Counted from the first letter of the stretch, positions 24,182 through 33,256 are shown. The stretch: 55,461 nucleotides of DNA from JAJDIA01 sp031555505 (GCA_031555505.1 JAVBUH010000024.1:1-55461), one strand, 5' to 3'. Translations and numbers: made by a program. Notes: generated by a model not told the origin, from the letters alone.

Positions 24182-25783
24182 ATGAAAAGAATAGGAATAA
24201 CACTGGTAACGCTGGCACTTTGTGGCGGCGTTGCTTTTTCACAGGGAATGCCAGATGCATACAAATATGCACAGACTGACCTTAACGGTACAGCCCGCTA
24301 TCTGGGGATGGCCGGTGCATTCGGTGCTTTGGGTGGTGATATCTCGGCCATGAAGCACAACCCGGCTGGTCTGGCGGTGTATCGCAGTTCAGAGATTGTA
24401 TCGACTCTCAGTCTGAATATGACAAACTCGGAAACCAACTGGTTAGGGACCAGGCAATCTATGGATCGCACCTATGTGTCGTACGACAATCTGGCGTACG
24501 TGGGCTATTTCCCAACCGGCAATTACGACGGATTGGTGAGCTGGAATGCAGGCTTCTCGTATAACCGGTTAAAGAATTTCCGTCGTAACTATACGATGAC
24601 AGCCGGAAGTGCGATGCAAAACTCGTTGTCGGATTATACAGCTATGCGTGCTTTCGGTCTGCCGTCATCGGGACTTCTCGACTCAGAAACGCAGGATCCG
24701 TATCGGAATAATTATGATTGGTTGTCTGTGTTGTCTTATAATGCAGGTTTTATGGATGATTTTAATGATGATCCTAATGCTTACCATAGCCGTTTTGAGG
24801 ATAAAAACAACGCCGGTCAATGGCAATCGTATGCCATCAACCAGGCTACGCTGGAAGTACACGAAAGCGGCGCGATCGACCAATACGATATCGCTTTCGG
24901 TTTGAATTTCTCAGACGTGGTATTAGTCGGTGGTACGATGACCATTACGGATATCAACTACGACTATGAATCCTATTATGATGAGTTCTTTGAATATGAC
25001 AAGAACGATCTTTTCCTGGACAACGGCCTGAGTACCAATGGTACCGGATATGGCCTAAACCTGGGTGTGATTGTCCGTCCGGCGGATTACCTCCGCCTGG
25101 GTGTGGCCTATAATTCGCCTACCTGGTATAAGATGACCGATTATTTTTACGGCGAAGCCGCTACCTCCTATACCTATATGGAAAACGGTCAGGAAGTATG
25201 GGAAAAGTATAAAAATAATACGCCGGTGGATGCCTATAAAGACTACGAATACCGTTCGCCTGACAAATGGCTGTTCAGCGCGGCCGCCATCCTGGGCCAA
25301 TCGGCTTTGATCAGCTTGGATTATGAATTGACCAATTATCAGAATATGAAGCTGAACGAAGCGAACGGCCGGGCGATGGATGATTCGAACACTGATATCG
25401 AAGCGGGCTATGGCATGGGGAATACCCTTCGCCTGGGTGCCGAAGTGAAAGTCACCCCGCAGTTTGCCGTACGCGCCGGAGGCGCCTGGAGCAGTTCTCC
25501 CTTGAAAACCCAATTGAAGAATGGCCAGTATGAAGTATTAACCGCCGGTACCATCCCCAATTTTACCCTGGATAAAGGCACCTCCAATTATACCGTTGGA
25601 TTTGGTTATCGTTTCACTCCGAACTTCTATACCGACCTGGCATGTGTATTCACCAATTTCAAAGAAGACGTATATGCTTTCTCTCCCATGATGGAAGGTA
25701 GTGAGGCACTGGTGATCTCACAACCTGCTACCATGAAGACAAATACCACGCGTGTGGCATTGACACTCGGCTATAAGTTCTGA
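24182..25783 (+). CDS. OmpP1/FadL-type outer-membrane transport protein
   Basis: This 533-residue beta-barrel protein has a signal peptide (cleavage near AFSQG) followed by the family block TARYLGMAGAFGALGGDISA and KHNPAGLAVYRSSE (about residues 40-75), typical of the OmpP1/FadL/TodX group that moves hydrophobic substrates across the outer membrane. Many amphipathic strands with Tyr/Trp girdles follow, and the C-terminus (VALTLGYKF) ends in Phe. I take ATG 24182 and not the GTG immediately before it. A strong terminator follows the gene. The substrate is unknown; members in this lineage also serve secretion and surface attachment. Confidence 0.85.
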   Translation: MKRIGITLVTLALCGGVAFSQGMPDAYKYAQTDLNGTARYLGMAGAFGALGGDISAMKHNPAGLAVYRSSEIVSTLSLNMTNSETNWLGTRQSMDRTYVSYDNLAYVGYFPTGNYDGLVSWNAGFSYNRLKNFRRNYTMTAGSAMQNSLSDYTAMRAFGLPSSGLLDSETQDPYRNNYDWLSVLSYNAGFMDDFNDDPNAYHSRFEDKNNAGQWQSYAINQATLEVHESGAIDQYDIAFGLNFSDVVLVGGTMTITDINYDYESYYDEFFEYDKNDLFLDNGLSTNGTGYGLNLGVIVRPADYLRLGVAYNSPTWYKMTDYFYGEAATSYTYMENGQEVWEKYKNNTPVDAYKDYEYRSPDKWLFSAAAILGQSALISLDYELTNYQNMKLNEANGRAMDDSNTDIEAGYGMGNTLRLGAEVKVTPQFAVRAGGAWSSSPLKTQLKNGQYEVLTAGTIPNFTLDKGTSNYTVGFGYRFTPNFYTDLACVFTNFKEDVYAFSPMMEGSEALVISQPATMKTNTTRVALTLGYKF

Positions 25784-25807
25784 TTGAATATCCGTATTTC
25801 GTCCTCG

Positions 25808-25856
25808 AATATCCCCTGTTTGTACAAAAAGCGTACAAATAGGGGATATTTGTTTT
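25808..25856 (+). terminator. Strong terminator after the porin gene
   Basis: An 18-bp stem (25808-25825 with 25833-25850, one G-T pair) with a 7-nt loop AAAAAGC is followed by TGTTTT. Confidence 0.8.
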
Positions 25857-25988
25857 CAAAATGACCGGAAACGCTTGTATGAATCAAAATCTTTTTGTTT
25901 TTTTGCATTCATATAATATTATTGTATCACTTTTAAAGCTAATTGCCTATTGCATACCATTACTCTATAAACCAATTTTAGAGAAGTA

Positions 25989-26582
25989 ATGAATACATTG
26001 AGAACGATGACCGACGAGCAGTTGGTAGTCCGTTATGCAGAAGGTGATAATGCCGCTTTTGACGTGTTATTGAATCGTCATAAAAGCTCCATCCATTCTT
26101 ACATCTATTTTATTATTCGCAATCGTGATCTGACAGAAGATATCTTTCAGGAAACATTTGTGAAGGTTATCATGACCATCAAACAGGGGCGGTATACCGA
26201 GACCGGCAAGTTCAAGGCCTGGATCACCCGTATCGCCCACAACCTGATCATCGACTACTTCCGCCAGGAACGGAGTGAAAACACCTTGTCGAATGATGAA
26301 GTGGAGGTAGACTTATTTAATAATGTTAAGCTTTGCGACGGAACGGTGGAGGATGACCTGGTGCGCTCGCAGGTCCTAAGCGATGTACGCAAACTGGTGC
26401 GCTACCTTCCCGATAGTCAGCGTGAAGTGTTGGAGATGCGCTATTACCAGGATCTAAGCTTCAAAGAAATTGCCGAGATCACCGGTGTGAGCATCAATAC
26501 GGCATTGGGACGGATGCGTTATGCAATCCTGAATATGCGCCGGATGGCGGAAGAACACCGCATCGAATTATCCCTGGCCTGA
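25989..26582 (+). CDS. ECF-type RNA polymerase sigma factor
   Basis: This 197-residue sigma-70-family factor has region 2 (about residues 10-95: the helix with LVVRYAEGDNAAFDVL, then DIFQETFVKV and FKAWITRIAHNLIIDYFRQ) and region 4 (about 125-185: LPDSQREVLEMRYYQDLSFKEIAEITG and a helix-turn-helix). Regions 1.1, 1.2 and 3 are absent, so it is an ECF-group factor. No anti-sigma gene with a membrane helix is next to it; the only follower is a 61-residue small protein. An AT-rich 130-bp leader precedes it. Its regulon cannot be read from this window. Confidence 0.9.
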   Translation: MNTLRTMTDEQLVVRYAEGDNAAFDVLLNRHKSSIHSYIYFIIRNRDLTEDIFQETFVKVIMTIKQGRYTETGKFKAWITRIAHNLIIDYFRQERSENTLSNDEVEVDLFNNVKLCDGTVEDDLVRSQVLSDVRKLVRYLPDSQREVLEMRYYQDLSFKEIAEITGVSINTALGRMRYAILNMRRMAEEHRIELSLA

Positions 26583-26630
26583 GCCGGTGTAAAAAAGATT
26601 GTCTTTTACATACTAAATCCGGCGCCCTCC

Positions 26631-26648
26631 CGTTCTAATTGTAGAACG
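26631..26648. promoter_or_regulatory. Short perfect hairpin before the small gene
   Basis: CGTTCTA, loop ATTG, TAGAACG. It ends 6 bp before the start at 26655 and could act on translation of the small gene or as an operator. A weaker inverted pair TGTAAAA/TTTTACA (26588-26610) lies just after the sigma gene. Confidence 0.3.
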
Positions 26649-26654
26649 ATAAAT

Positions 26655-26840
26655 ATGGAGCCTATGAAGAGACTTTCTACACATTGTACAAACGATTTCA
26701 GTCGTAAAATGAAACAACACCGGGAGCAGACAGGCGGTTATCCGCGCAGGCAAACAATCGATTTCCTGAAGCAATTTGCCAGGGTGTATCAGGCAGAGCC
26801 GGTTTTAAGCCCCGATCTTTGCGCGTACATTTTAAATTAA
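26655..26840 (+). CDS. Small basic protein following the sigma factor
   Basis: This frame encodes 61 residues (a second ATG at 26664 would give 58). It is soluble and basic, with no membrane helix; the C-terminal half contains FLKQFARVYQAEP and ends LCAYILN. I recall similar small proteins near sigma genes in Bacteroidales but cannot name a family. A strong terminator directly after it supports that it is a real 3'-terminal gene of the sigma operon. It might modulate the sigma factor, but nothing in the sequence shows that. Confidence 0.6.
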   Translation: MEPMKRLSTHCTNDFSRKMKQHREQTGGYPRRQTIDFLKQFARVYQAEPVLSPDLCAYILN

Positions 26841-26849
26841 CGCATTACC

Positions 26850-26885
26850 GAAGAGAATTTCACCTGTGAAGTTCTCTTCTTTTTT
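26850..26885 (+). terminator. Terminator after the sigma/small-protein operon
   Basis: GAAGAGAATTTCAC pairs with GTGAAGTTCTCTTC (one G-T pair) and is followed by six T residues. The T-run merges into the next promoter. Confidence 0.85.
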
Positions 26886-26886
26886 G

Positions 26887-26894
26887 TACCTTTG
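26887..26894 (+). promoter_or_regulatory. Bacteroidetes -7 promoter box for rpe
   Basis: TACCTTTG matches TAnnTTTG and lies 18 bp before the rpe start, directly after the T-run of the terminator. Confidence 0.6.
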
Positions 26895-26912
26895 CAGCAA
26901 ACTGTATACTCT

Positions 26913-27563
26913 ATGAAACATTTGGTGGCTCCCTCCCTGCTGTCGGCCGATTTTATGCGGCTGCAACAAGATATCGACATGATCAATCACAGTGACGCCG
27001 ACTGGTTGCACCTGGATATTATGGACGGTGTGTTCGTTCCGAATATATCCTTTGGATTTCCGGTGTTAGAGCAACTGAAGACGGTATGTACCAAACCGCT
27101 GGATGCCCACCTGATGATTGTCGAACCGCAGAAGTTCGTAGCCGAAGTGGCAGCTATAGGTGCCTATCTGATGAATGTGCATTATGAGGCCTGTACCCAT
27201 CTCCACCGCACCATTGCTTCCATCCGGGAAGCCGGGATGAAGGCCGCTGTTACCCTGAATCCGCATACACCCATCTGCCTGTTGGACGATATTTTGCAAG
27301 ACCTGGATATGGTATTGCTGATGTCTGTCAATCCCGGTTATGGCGGACAACGGTTTATCGAACACTCCGTCACCAAAGTAGCCCGCCTGAAAGAAATGAT
27401 CCTGGGGAAAGGCTTGCATACGCTGATCGAAGTAGACGGAGGCGTAAATGAAGAAACCGGCCGGCGTCTGGTAGAAGCCGGCGCGGATGTGCTGGTAGCC
27501 GGTAACTATGTGTTCAAGGCGCCGGATCCATTGGCCGCGATCCGGCAGTTGAAAGCGTTGTAG
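26913..27563 (+). CDS. Ribulose-phosphate 3-epimerase
   Basis: Rpe interconverts ribulose 5-phosphate and xylulose 5-phosphate in the pentose phosphate pathway. The 216-residue TIM barrel shows the family signatures APSLLSADF at the start, H33-L-D35-I-M-DG with metal ligands, the second His in DAHLMI, VNPGYGGQ, and Asp in EVDGG near residue 177. I choose ATG 26913 because the family begins at MKHLVAPSLLSAD and the promoter box lies 18 bp upstream. It heads a run with comEC-like, nrnA-like and DUF4827 genes, the same order I recall from Bacteroides. Confidence 0.96.
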   Translation: MKHLVAPSLLSADFMRLQQDIDMINHSDADWLHLDIMDGVFVPNISFGFPVLEQLKTVCTKPLDAHLMIVEPQKFVAEVAAIGAYLMNVHYEACTHLHRTIASIREAGMKAAVTLNPHTPICLLDDILQDLDMVLLMSVNPGYGGQRFIEHSVTKVARLKEMILGKGLHTLIEVDGGVNEETGRRLVEAGADVLVAGNYVFKAPDPLAAIRQLKAL

Positions 27564-27596
27564 TATCCATCCTTCCCTGGCCAACAATACTTTACT

Positions 27597-28853
27597 ATGA
27601 TGATTGAACTGCAAAAGCGGCCGTTTCTCCGGCCGCTACTGATCTGGATCGGAGGCATTCTGCTCTATGTATTTTATTCTTATCAGTTGTTGGCCGGGAT
27701 AGCCCTTATGCTGTCCCTTTTTTTGTTGGCTGCCGGTAGTCCTCACGCGGCCTATTCTTATCAGGGACGTTGGTTATGGGGAGCCGTTTTTGCCTGTTTG
27801 TTGCTTACCCTGTCTGTTCTGGTTACTGCTTATGCCGGGAAGCAGTTACATCATCCCCGTCCATCCGGTTTGCTGGAACAATTGGCTGAAAAGCGGCAGC
27901 GAATGCTTGTCGAAACGTATAACGATCTCCATTTGGATGAATCCGGGAAGACTCTTCTGGCTACGCTCATACTCGGCTACCGGCAGGCAATGGATCCGGA
28001 GATGAACCGGCGCTTTGCCCTTACCGGAGTGACGCATATCCTTTCCGTAAGTGGTTATCACACGATGGTGGTTTGCGGGTGTATCGGTTGGTTGCTGTGT
28101 TTTATTCCCCGCAATGGATGGGGCTATCGTATCCGGTGTCCGTTGATGATGGTGTTGCTCTGGGCATATATCTGGATCACAGGATTGTCTATCCCGGCTG
28201 TTCGTGCAGGATTGATGGCATCGCTTTATCTTGCCGGAAGGATGCTGAACCGCGACGGCGATGGTTACAATACACTCGCTGCTTCTGCCTTTTGCATGCT
28301 GGTGTATCAACCTTATTACCTGTTTGATATCGGTTTCCAACTGAGCTATGTGGCCGTGTGGTCGTTGCTTTACCTGCAACCCCGGCTTAACCGGCTGATC
28401 ACTGTCCGCAATCCGCTATTGTCCACTCCCTGGGGATGGGTGACTACTACGGTGGCGGCACAAGCCGGTACCACGTTCCTGTGCCTGTATTATTTCGGAC
28501 AATTTTCAACTGTATTCCTGCTCACCAATCTGCCGCTTACGCTGATCTCTGCGTTCCTTATCCCTTGCGGACTGCTCTATGCCTTGTTGCCGGCAGGGTG
28601 GGTGGGGAGTGAAATATTGCAAACCGTGGTAAAAGCATTGGTGCGTAGCATGGTTTGGATTGTAGACCGTTTCAGTTCCCTGCCCGGTGCTTCCCTTACG
28701 TTTGATTTTGGTTTTCCTTCGTTATTGGCCGGGTATTTGCTGTTTGTCCTTTTCTTGTTGTATGCCCGCAAGCATCGCGTGTGGATGTTGCTTGCGGCGT
28801 TATCGCTTTGTTTTATCTGGTTATTGGCCCTGCTGCTTGTAAAAAAGTACTAA
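27597..28853 (+). CDS. ComEC/Rec2-family membrane protein, competence-domain only
   Basis: ComEC forms the inner-membrane channel for single-stranded DNA in transformation. This 418-residue protein has about ten membrane helices and the competence-domain signature ALTGVTHILSVSGYH (about residues 141-155), then ITGLSIPAVRAGLMAS and FDIGFQLSYVAVWSL. It lacks the C-terminal metallo-beta-lactamase domain and has at most a short remnant of the N-terminal OB-fold region, so it is near half the length of classical ComEC. Truncated members are common in this phylum, and a role in DNA uptake here is not certain. Confidence 0.8.
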   Translation: MMIELQKRPFLRPLLIWIGGILLYVFYSYQLLAGIALMLSLFLLAAGSPHAAYSYQGRWLWGAVFACLLLTLSVLVTAYAGKQLHHPRPSGLLEQLAEKRQRMLVETYNDLHLDESGKTLLATLILGYRQAMDPEMNRRFALTGVTHILSVSGYHTMVVCGCIGWLLCFIPRNGWGYRIRCPLMMVLLWAYIWITGLSIPAVRAGLMASLYLAGRMLNRDGDGYNTLAASAFCMLVYQPYYLFDIGFQLSYVAVWSLLYLQPRLNRLITVRNPLLSTPWGWVTTTVAAQAGTTFLCLYYFGQFSTVFLLTNLPLTLISAFLIPCGLLYALLPAGWVGSEILQTVVKALVRSMVWIVDRFSSLPGASLTFDFGFPSLLAGYLLFVLFLLYARKHRVWMLLAALSLCFIWLLALLLVKKY

Positions 28854-28880
28854 CTTTGCACGGATCAATACAACGGTTTT

Positions 28881-29930
28881 ATGCTGACGAAAATTATTCA
28901 GGAAGAGAAGATCCAAAAGGCGCATAAGTATGTGGAAAAAGGAGACAGTTTTGTAATCGTAACGCATGTCTCACCCGATGGCGACGCCTTAGGCTCTTCG
29001 CTCGGGCTTTACCACTTCCTGCTCAATTATGGAAAAGATACGGTGAATGTGATTGTGCCGAATGAATTCCCTTCTTTTTATAAATGGATGCCGGGAGCCG
29101 AAGAGGTGATCATCCATGAGAAATATCCTGAATTTGCCGAAAAGCTGATCGCTGAAGCAGATGTGGTCTTCTGCCTCGATTTCAATGCGCCCAAACGGAT
29201 AGGGAAGATGGCGCCTGCTGTGCTTGCAGCCGAAGGGCGGAAGGTGATGATCGACCATCATCTGGAGCCGGCCGACTTTTGCCGGGTAGTGATATCGTAC
29301 CCCGATATGTCGTCTACAAGTGAAATGGTGTTCCGCTTTATCTGTCGGATGGGTCTGTACGACCTGATCGACAAGAAGGCGGCCGAGTGTATCTATACCG
29401 GGATGATGACCGATACCGGTTCATTCACCTACAACTCCAACAAGCCCGAGATCTATACCATCGTATGCGAACTGATCCGGAAAGGCATCGACAAGGACCT
29501 GATCTACCGCAGGGTGAACCAGGTATATTCTGAGAACCGCCTGCGATTGATGGGGTATGTGCTGTATGAGAAGATGAAGCTTTACCCTGAACTGCATGCC
29601 GCCCTGATTACACTCACCCAGGAAGAGCTCAACCGGTTTGCTTATATGGTGGGGGATACCGAAGGTTTTGTAAACCTCCCATTGCAAATAGACGGCATTA
29701 TCTTTACCGTTTTCCTGCGTGAAGATGCCGATTATGTAAAAGTCTCACTGCGGTCGGTAGGCAATTTTCCAAGCAATGAATTTGCCACCCGTTATTTCAA
29801 CGGCGGTGGTCATAAGAATGCTTCCGGAGGCGAGTTCTACGGTTCGTTGGCCGATGCCGTTAACACATTTGAAGAGGGTTTAAAGCATTTTAATCCTGTC
29901 TGCATGGAAGAAATTGCAAAAGAAGCCTGA
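28881..29930 (+). CDS. DHH/DHHA1 phosphoesterase, NrnA-like (oligoribonuclease/pAp phosphatase)
   Basis: NrnA-type enzymes degrade short RNA oligomers and dephosphorylate 3'-phosphoadenosine 5'-phosphate. The 349-residue protein has the DHH domain (about 20-190): THVSPDGDALGSS (Asp33, Asp35), CLDFN, the name-giving motif IDHH near residue 125, and MMTDTGSFTY. The C-terminal DHHA1 domain ends with FNGGGHKNASGG (about 310-320), which binds the substrate. It follows comEC-like by 27 bp and precedes the DUF4827 lipoprotein. Confidence 0.9.
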   Translation: MLTKIIQEEKIQKAHKYVEKGDSFVIVTHVSPDGDALGSSLGLYHFLLNYGKDTVNVIVPNEFPSFYKWMPGAEEVIIHEKYPEFAEKLIAEADVVFCLDFNAPKRIGKMAPAVLAAEGRKVMIDHHLEPADFCRVVISYPDMSSTSEMVFRFICRMGLYDLIDKKAAECIYTGMMTDTGSFTYNSNKPEIYTIVCELIRKGIDKDLIYRRVNQVYSENRLRLMGYVLYEKMKLYPELHAALITLTQEELNRFAYMVGDTEGFVNLPLQIDGIIFTVFLREDADYVKVSLRSVGNFPSNEFATRYFNGGGHKNASGGEFYGSLADAVNTFEEGLKHFNPVCMEEIAKEA

Positions 29931-29986
29931 TTAACTGGCGAATATTCCCTAATTTTGTCACTCAATCAACTAATTAGAATAGAGAA

Positions 29987-30568
29987 ATGAAGAAAGGTTT
30001 TACGCTCCTGATGATTATATGTGCCGCTTTGATGGCGTTGTCGTGCAGCAAGACAAAGTCGTACACCGATATGTTGAAAGACCAGCAGAAAGCGATAGAT
30101 AAGCTGATAGCCAATAATAATTTTGAAGTACTAAGCAGTTATCCATCCAACGGGGTGTTTGGCGCCAACCAGTTTGTGAAACTGGATAATGGCGTCTACC
30201 TGAATGTGATTGATTCGGGGAATGGTAACCGGGCGACGATGTATTCAACGGATGTGCTTACACGTTTTACGATCCGGTATTTCATGGAAGATACTTTTTC
30301 ATTGTCCAATTATGGCCCGAATAGCAACGGTATAGATCCGGTAGAATTTAAATATGGTTATTATACGGCTGTAGTAGGCCCTATGACCAGTGTTTATTTA
30401 AGATACCTGAATGGTTTCATGAGCGAAGGCTTCCAAACGCCTCTCCAATATGTTGGCGACAGGGCGAAGGTGAAACTTATTGTCCCCTTCCAGGTAGGCA
30501 GCTCTACCGATATGTCCAAAGGCGATCCTGCATATTATGAAATTGTCGAATATAAATTTGTTGATTAA
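29987..30568 (+). CDS. DUF4827 lipoprotein
   Basis: This is a 193-residue lipoprotein. The signal peptide ends in the lipobox LMALSC, with Cys near residue 20 followed by SK. The rest is a small alpha/beta domain beginning with a helix (SYTDMLKDQQKAIDKLI). The family is restricted to Bacteroidetes and has no known function, although its fold resembles peptidyl-prolyl isomerase-like domains in my memory; that is not checked. It lies 2 bp before glmM and after the DHH gene, a conserved neighbourhood. Confidence 0.8.
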   Translation: MKKGFTLLMIICAALMALSCSKTKSYTDMLKDQQKAIDKLIANNNFEVLSSYPSNGVFGANQFVKLDNGVYLNVIDSGNGNRATMYSTDVLTRFTIRYFMEDTFSLSNYGPNSNGIDPVEFKYGYYTAVVGPMTSVYLRYLNGFMSEGFQTPLQYVGDRAKVKLIVPFQVGSSTDMSKGDPAYYEIVEYKFVD

Positions 30569-30570
30569 CT

Positions 30571-31959
30571 ATGACGCTTATTAAATCTATTTCCGGCATC
30601 CGCGGCACGATCGGCGGAGCGCCTGAAGATGGCTTGAACCCGCTGGCTATTGTCAAATTCACGGCCGCTTATGCCTCCTTTATCCGAAAGCATACAGCGG
30701 TAAAATCCAACAAAATCGTTGTGGGTCGTGACGCACGCATCTCCGGGCCGATGGTAAAACAGATCGTGCTGGGTACCCTTACGGGTATGGGCTTTGATGT
30801 GGTGGATATCGACTTGGCTACTACGCCTACTACCGAGCTGGCCGTCGTGTGGGAGAAAGCCTGTGGCGGTATTATCCTTACTGCCAGCCATAATCCGAAA
30901 CAATGGAATGCGCTGAAGCTGCTGAACGAACGCGGTGAGTTCCTCAATGCCGCCGAAGGTGCCGAAGTGCTGGCGCTGGCCGAGTCGGAAGACTTTGCCT
31001 TTGCCGATGTGGATCACCTGGGTAAAGTAGTGGAAGACCTCTCTTACCGCGACCGTCATATCCAAAGCGTGTTATCGCTGGAATTGGTAGACGTACCGGC
31101 GATCAAAGCAGCCAACTTCCGGGTGGCTGTAGATGCGGTAAACTCTGTGGGTGGTATTGTGATCCCCGAACTGCTCTATGCCTTAGGCGTAAAAGAGTTA
31201 GTGAAACTGCACTGCTCGCCCCACGGAAAGTTCTCACATAATCCCGAACCGCTGCCCGAAAACCTCACTGAAATATCCGAACTGATGAAGCAATCCAAGG
31301 CCGATGTAGGCTTTGTGGTAGACCCGGACGTAGACCGTCTGGCTATCGTTTGCGAGAACGGCGAGATGTTTGGCGAAGAATATACACTGGTGGCCGTTAG
31401 CGACTACGTGCTGAGCCGCACGCCCGGTAACACGGTAAGCAACCTCAGTTCCAGCCGTGCCCTGCGCGACGTAACCCGTTCGCATGGTGGCCAATACAAT
31501 GCCGCTGCTGTGGGCGAAGTAAACGTGGTTGCCAAAATGAAGGAAACCAACGCCGTGATCGGAGGGGAAGGCAACGGCGGCGTGATCTATCCCGCCAGTC
31601 ACTACGGACGCGACGCCTTGGTAGGTATCGCCCTGTTCCTTACACACCTGGCTAAGAAAATGAAGAAAGTGAGCGAACTGCGTGCAAGCTATCCTCCGTA
31701 TTTCATCTCTAAACAGAAGATAGAACTTACGCCGGATATCGACGTAGACGCTATCCTTGAGAAAGTGAAAACACAGTTTGCCCCATACGACGTAACCGAC
31801 ATTGACGGTGTGAAGATCGACTTCCCCGACAAGTGGGCGCATCTCCGCAAAAGCAATACCGAACCCATCATCCGCATCTATGCCGAAGCCCCCACCATGG
31901 AAGAGGCCGACGCCCTGGGCGGCGAGATCATCCGGATCATCCGCGGGATGGTAGGGTAA
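30571..31959 (+). CDS. Phosphoglucosamine mutase GlmM (phosphohexomutase family)
   Basis: GlmM interconverts glucosamine 6- and 1-phosphate on the way to UDP-GlcNAc. The 462-residue four-domain protein shows the active-site phosphoserine loop TASHNP (about residues 106-111), the metal loop DPDVDR (about 250-255), the sugar loop GEGNGG (about 331-336) and the phosphate-binding loop KSNTEPIIRIYAE near 427. A phosphomannomutase role cannot be excluded from sequence alone. Its last 23 nt overlap the convergent NUDIX gene. Confidence 0.88.
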   Translation: MTLIKSISGIRGTIGGAPEDGLNPLAIVKFTAAYASFIRKHTAVKSNKIVVGRDARISGPMVKQIVLGTLTGMGFDVVDIDLATTPTTELAVVWEKACGGIILTASHNPKQWNALKLLNERGEFLNAAEGAEVLALAESEDFAFADVDHLGKVVEDLSYRDRHIQSVLSLELVDVPAIKAANFRVAVDAVNSVGGIVIPELLYALGVKELVKLHCSPHGKFSHNPEPLPENLTEISELMKQSKADVGFVVDPDVDRLAIVCENGEMFGEEYTLVAVSDYVLSRTPGNTVSNLSSSRALRDVTRSHGGQYNAAAVGEVNVVAKMKETNAVIGGEGNGGVIYPASHYGRDALVGIALFLTHLAKKMKKVSELRASYPPYFISKQKIELTPDIDVDAILEKVKTQFAPYDVTDIDGVKIDFPDKWAHLRKSNTEPIIRIYAEAPTMEEADALGGEIIRIIRGMVG

Positions 31960-32449
31960 TCCTCAGGAACTCGTTCTCGAAGTTAGGAGTGAAGACCTGT
32001 TTGCCCAGATTGGAACGTATCTCTTCTATTGTCCAGAAACGGCCGCCGTCCAGTTCGCCGACATCGGGCGTGATGCTGCCTTCGTATACGGTGGTATAAG
32101 AATAAACAAGTTCTTTCTCGATGGCAGACTCGAATACGTAACTTGCCAATCGACGGGGTATGAAGTCCATAATGCCTAACTCCTCGCGTGCTTCGCGGCG
32201 CAGCGCTGTTTCTACTTCTTCGCCGTAGTCAATATGGCCGCCAACGGCGGTGTCCCACTTGCCGGGTTGGATATCTTTGGTCATGGCGCGTTGTTGAAGA
32301 TAGAGTTCACCGGCAGCATTGAACACATGCAGGTGCACCACGGGGTGCAGCAACTTACTGCCGCTATGGCATTCGGTACGGGAGGCGCGGCCTGTTACCC
32401 GCCCTTCTTCATCTACCAGTGGAAACCATTCGATGGGTTGCATATACAC
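31937..32449 (-). CDS. NUDIX hydrolase
   Basis: This 170-residue protein has a complete Nudix box, GGHIDYGEEVETALRREA followed by REELGI (about residues 69-92), with the catalytic Glu residues in REAREE. The N-terminal part (EWFPLVDEEGRVTGRASR) resembles the isopentenyl-diphosphate isomerase/NUDIX subgroup that acts on small diphosphates. The substrate is unknown. It follows argB by 14 bp on the same strand, so they are probably co-transcribed, and its 3' end overlaps glmM. A start two codons later (M3) is equally plausible. Confidence 0.85.
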   Translation of the reverse strand: MYMQPIEWFPLVDEEGRVTGRASRTECHSGSKLLHPVVHLHVFNAAGELYLQQRAMTKDIQPGKWDTAVGGHIDYGEEVETALRREAREELGIMDFIPRRLASYVFESAIEKELVYSYTTVYEGSITPDVGELDGGRFWTIEEIRSNLGKQVFTPNFENEFLRITLPSRG

Positions 32450-32463
32450 GTCCGGATATACTA

Positions 32464-33231
32464 TTAATGTACGCGCGTTCCTTTTCCTTCGTGTATCTCC
32501 GATGCCTGTGTGATGATCACCAGGCGCACACCGGCATCGATGGCCTGGTAGGCATTTTCCAGTTTGGGGATCATGCCGCCCTGAATGACACCTTCCTGCA
32601 CATAACGGGCAAAGGCGGCACGGTCTATTTCGGGAATGACGCTTTCGTCGTCTTTCTCATCCAGCAAGACGCCTTTCTTTTCAAAGCAGAATACCAAGGT
32701 GACGTCGAAATGCCGGGCCAACGCCTTGGCCGTTTCGCCGGCAATAGTGTCGGCGTTGGTATTGAGGATATGGCCTTGCTTGTCGTGGGTGAGGGGGGCC
32801 AGTACGGGAACGATCCCCTGGCGGATAAGCGATGCCAGCAGATCGGCGTTTACTGCCTTTACGTCGCCCACATAGCCATAGTCAACTTCGCCCACAGGGC
32901 GTTTGTCAGACCGGATCAGGTCCATGTCGGCGCCGGTCAGCCCCAGGGCGTTTACCTGTAAAGCTTGCAAACCGGCCACAATGTTTTTGTTTACCAGTCC
33001 GCCATAGACCATCGTCACCACTTTCAGTGTTTCGGCATCGGTGATCCGGCGTCCGTTCACCAGCTGGCTGGAGATACCGAGTTGTTCGGCCAGCCGGGTA
33101 GCCGAGCGTCCACCGCCATGCACCAGCACTTTGTACCCGTCTATCGCGGCAAAGTCGCTGAGCAGTTGCCGGAGGGTCGTTTCTTCCTCCACTATTTTTC
33201 CACCTACTTTGATCAGTGTCAGTTTATCCAT
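32464..33231 (-). CDS. Acetylglutamate kinase ArgB
   Basis: ArgB phosphorylates N-acetylglutamate in arginine synthesis. The 255-residue amino-acid kinase has the Lys-Gly phosphate loop KVGGKIVEE at the start, VLVHGGG (about 35-41) with the following SATRLAEQLG, NGRRITDAETLKVV in the substrate site, and NADTIAGETAKAL (about 158-170) in the nucleotide site. Length fits the family. It is not next to other arginine genes in this window. The gene begins 25 bp after a promoter box on the minus strand. Confidence 0.93.
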   Translation of the reverse strand: MDKLTLIKVGGKIVEEETTLRQLLSDFAAIDGYKVLVHGGGRSATRLAEQLGISSQLVNGRRITDAETLKVVTMVYGGLVNKNIVAGLQALQVNALGLTGADMDLIRSDKRPVGEVDYGYVGDVKAVNADLLASLIRQGIVPVLAPLTHDKQGHILNTNADTIAGETAKALARHFDVTLVFCFEKKGVLLDEKDDESVIPEIDRAAFARYVQEGVIQGGMIPKLENAYQAIDAGVRLVIITQASEIHEGKGTRVH

Positions 33232-33256
33232 CGTATGTGTTGCTTTTTATTTGGGG

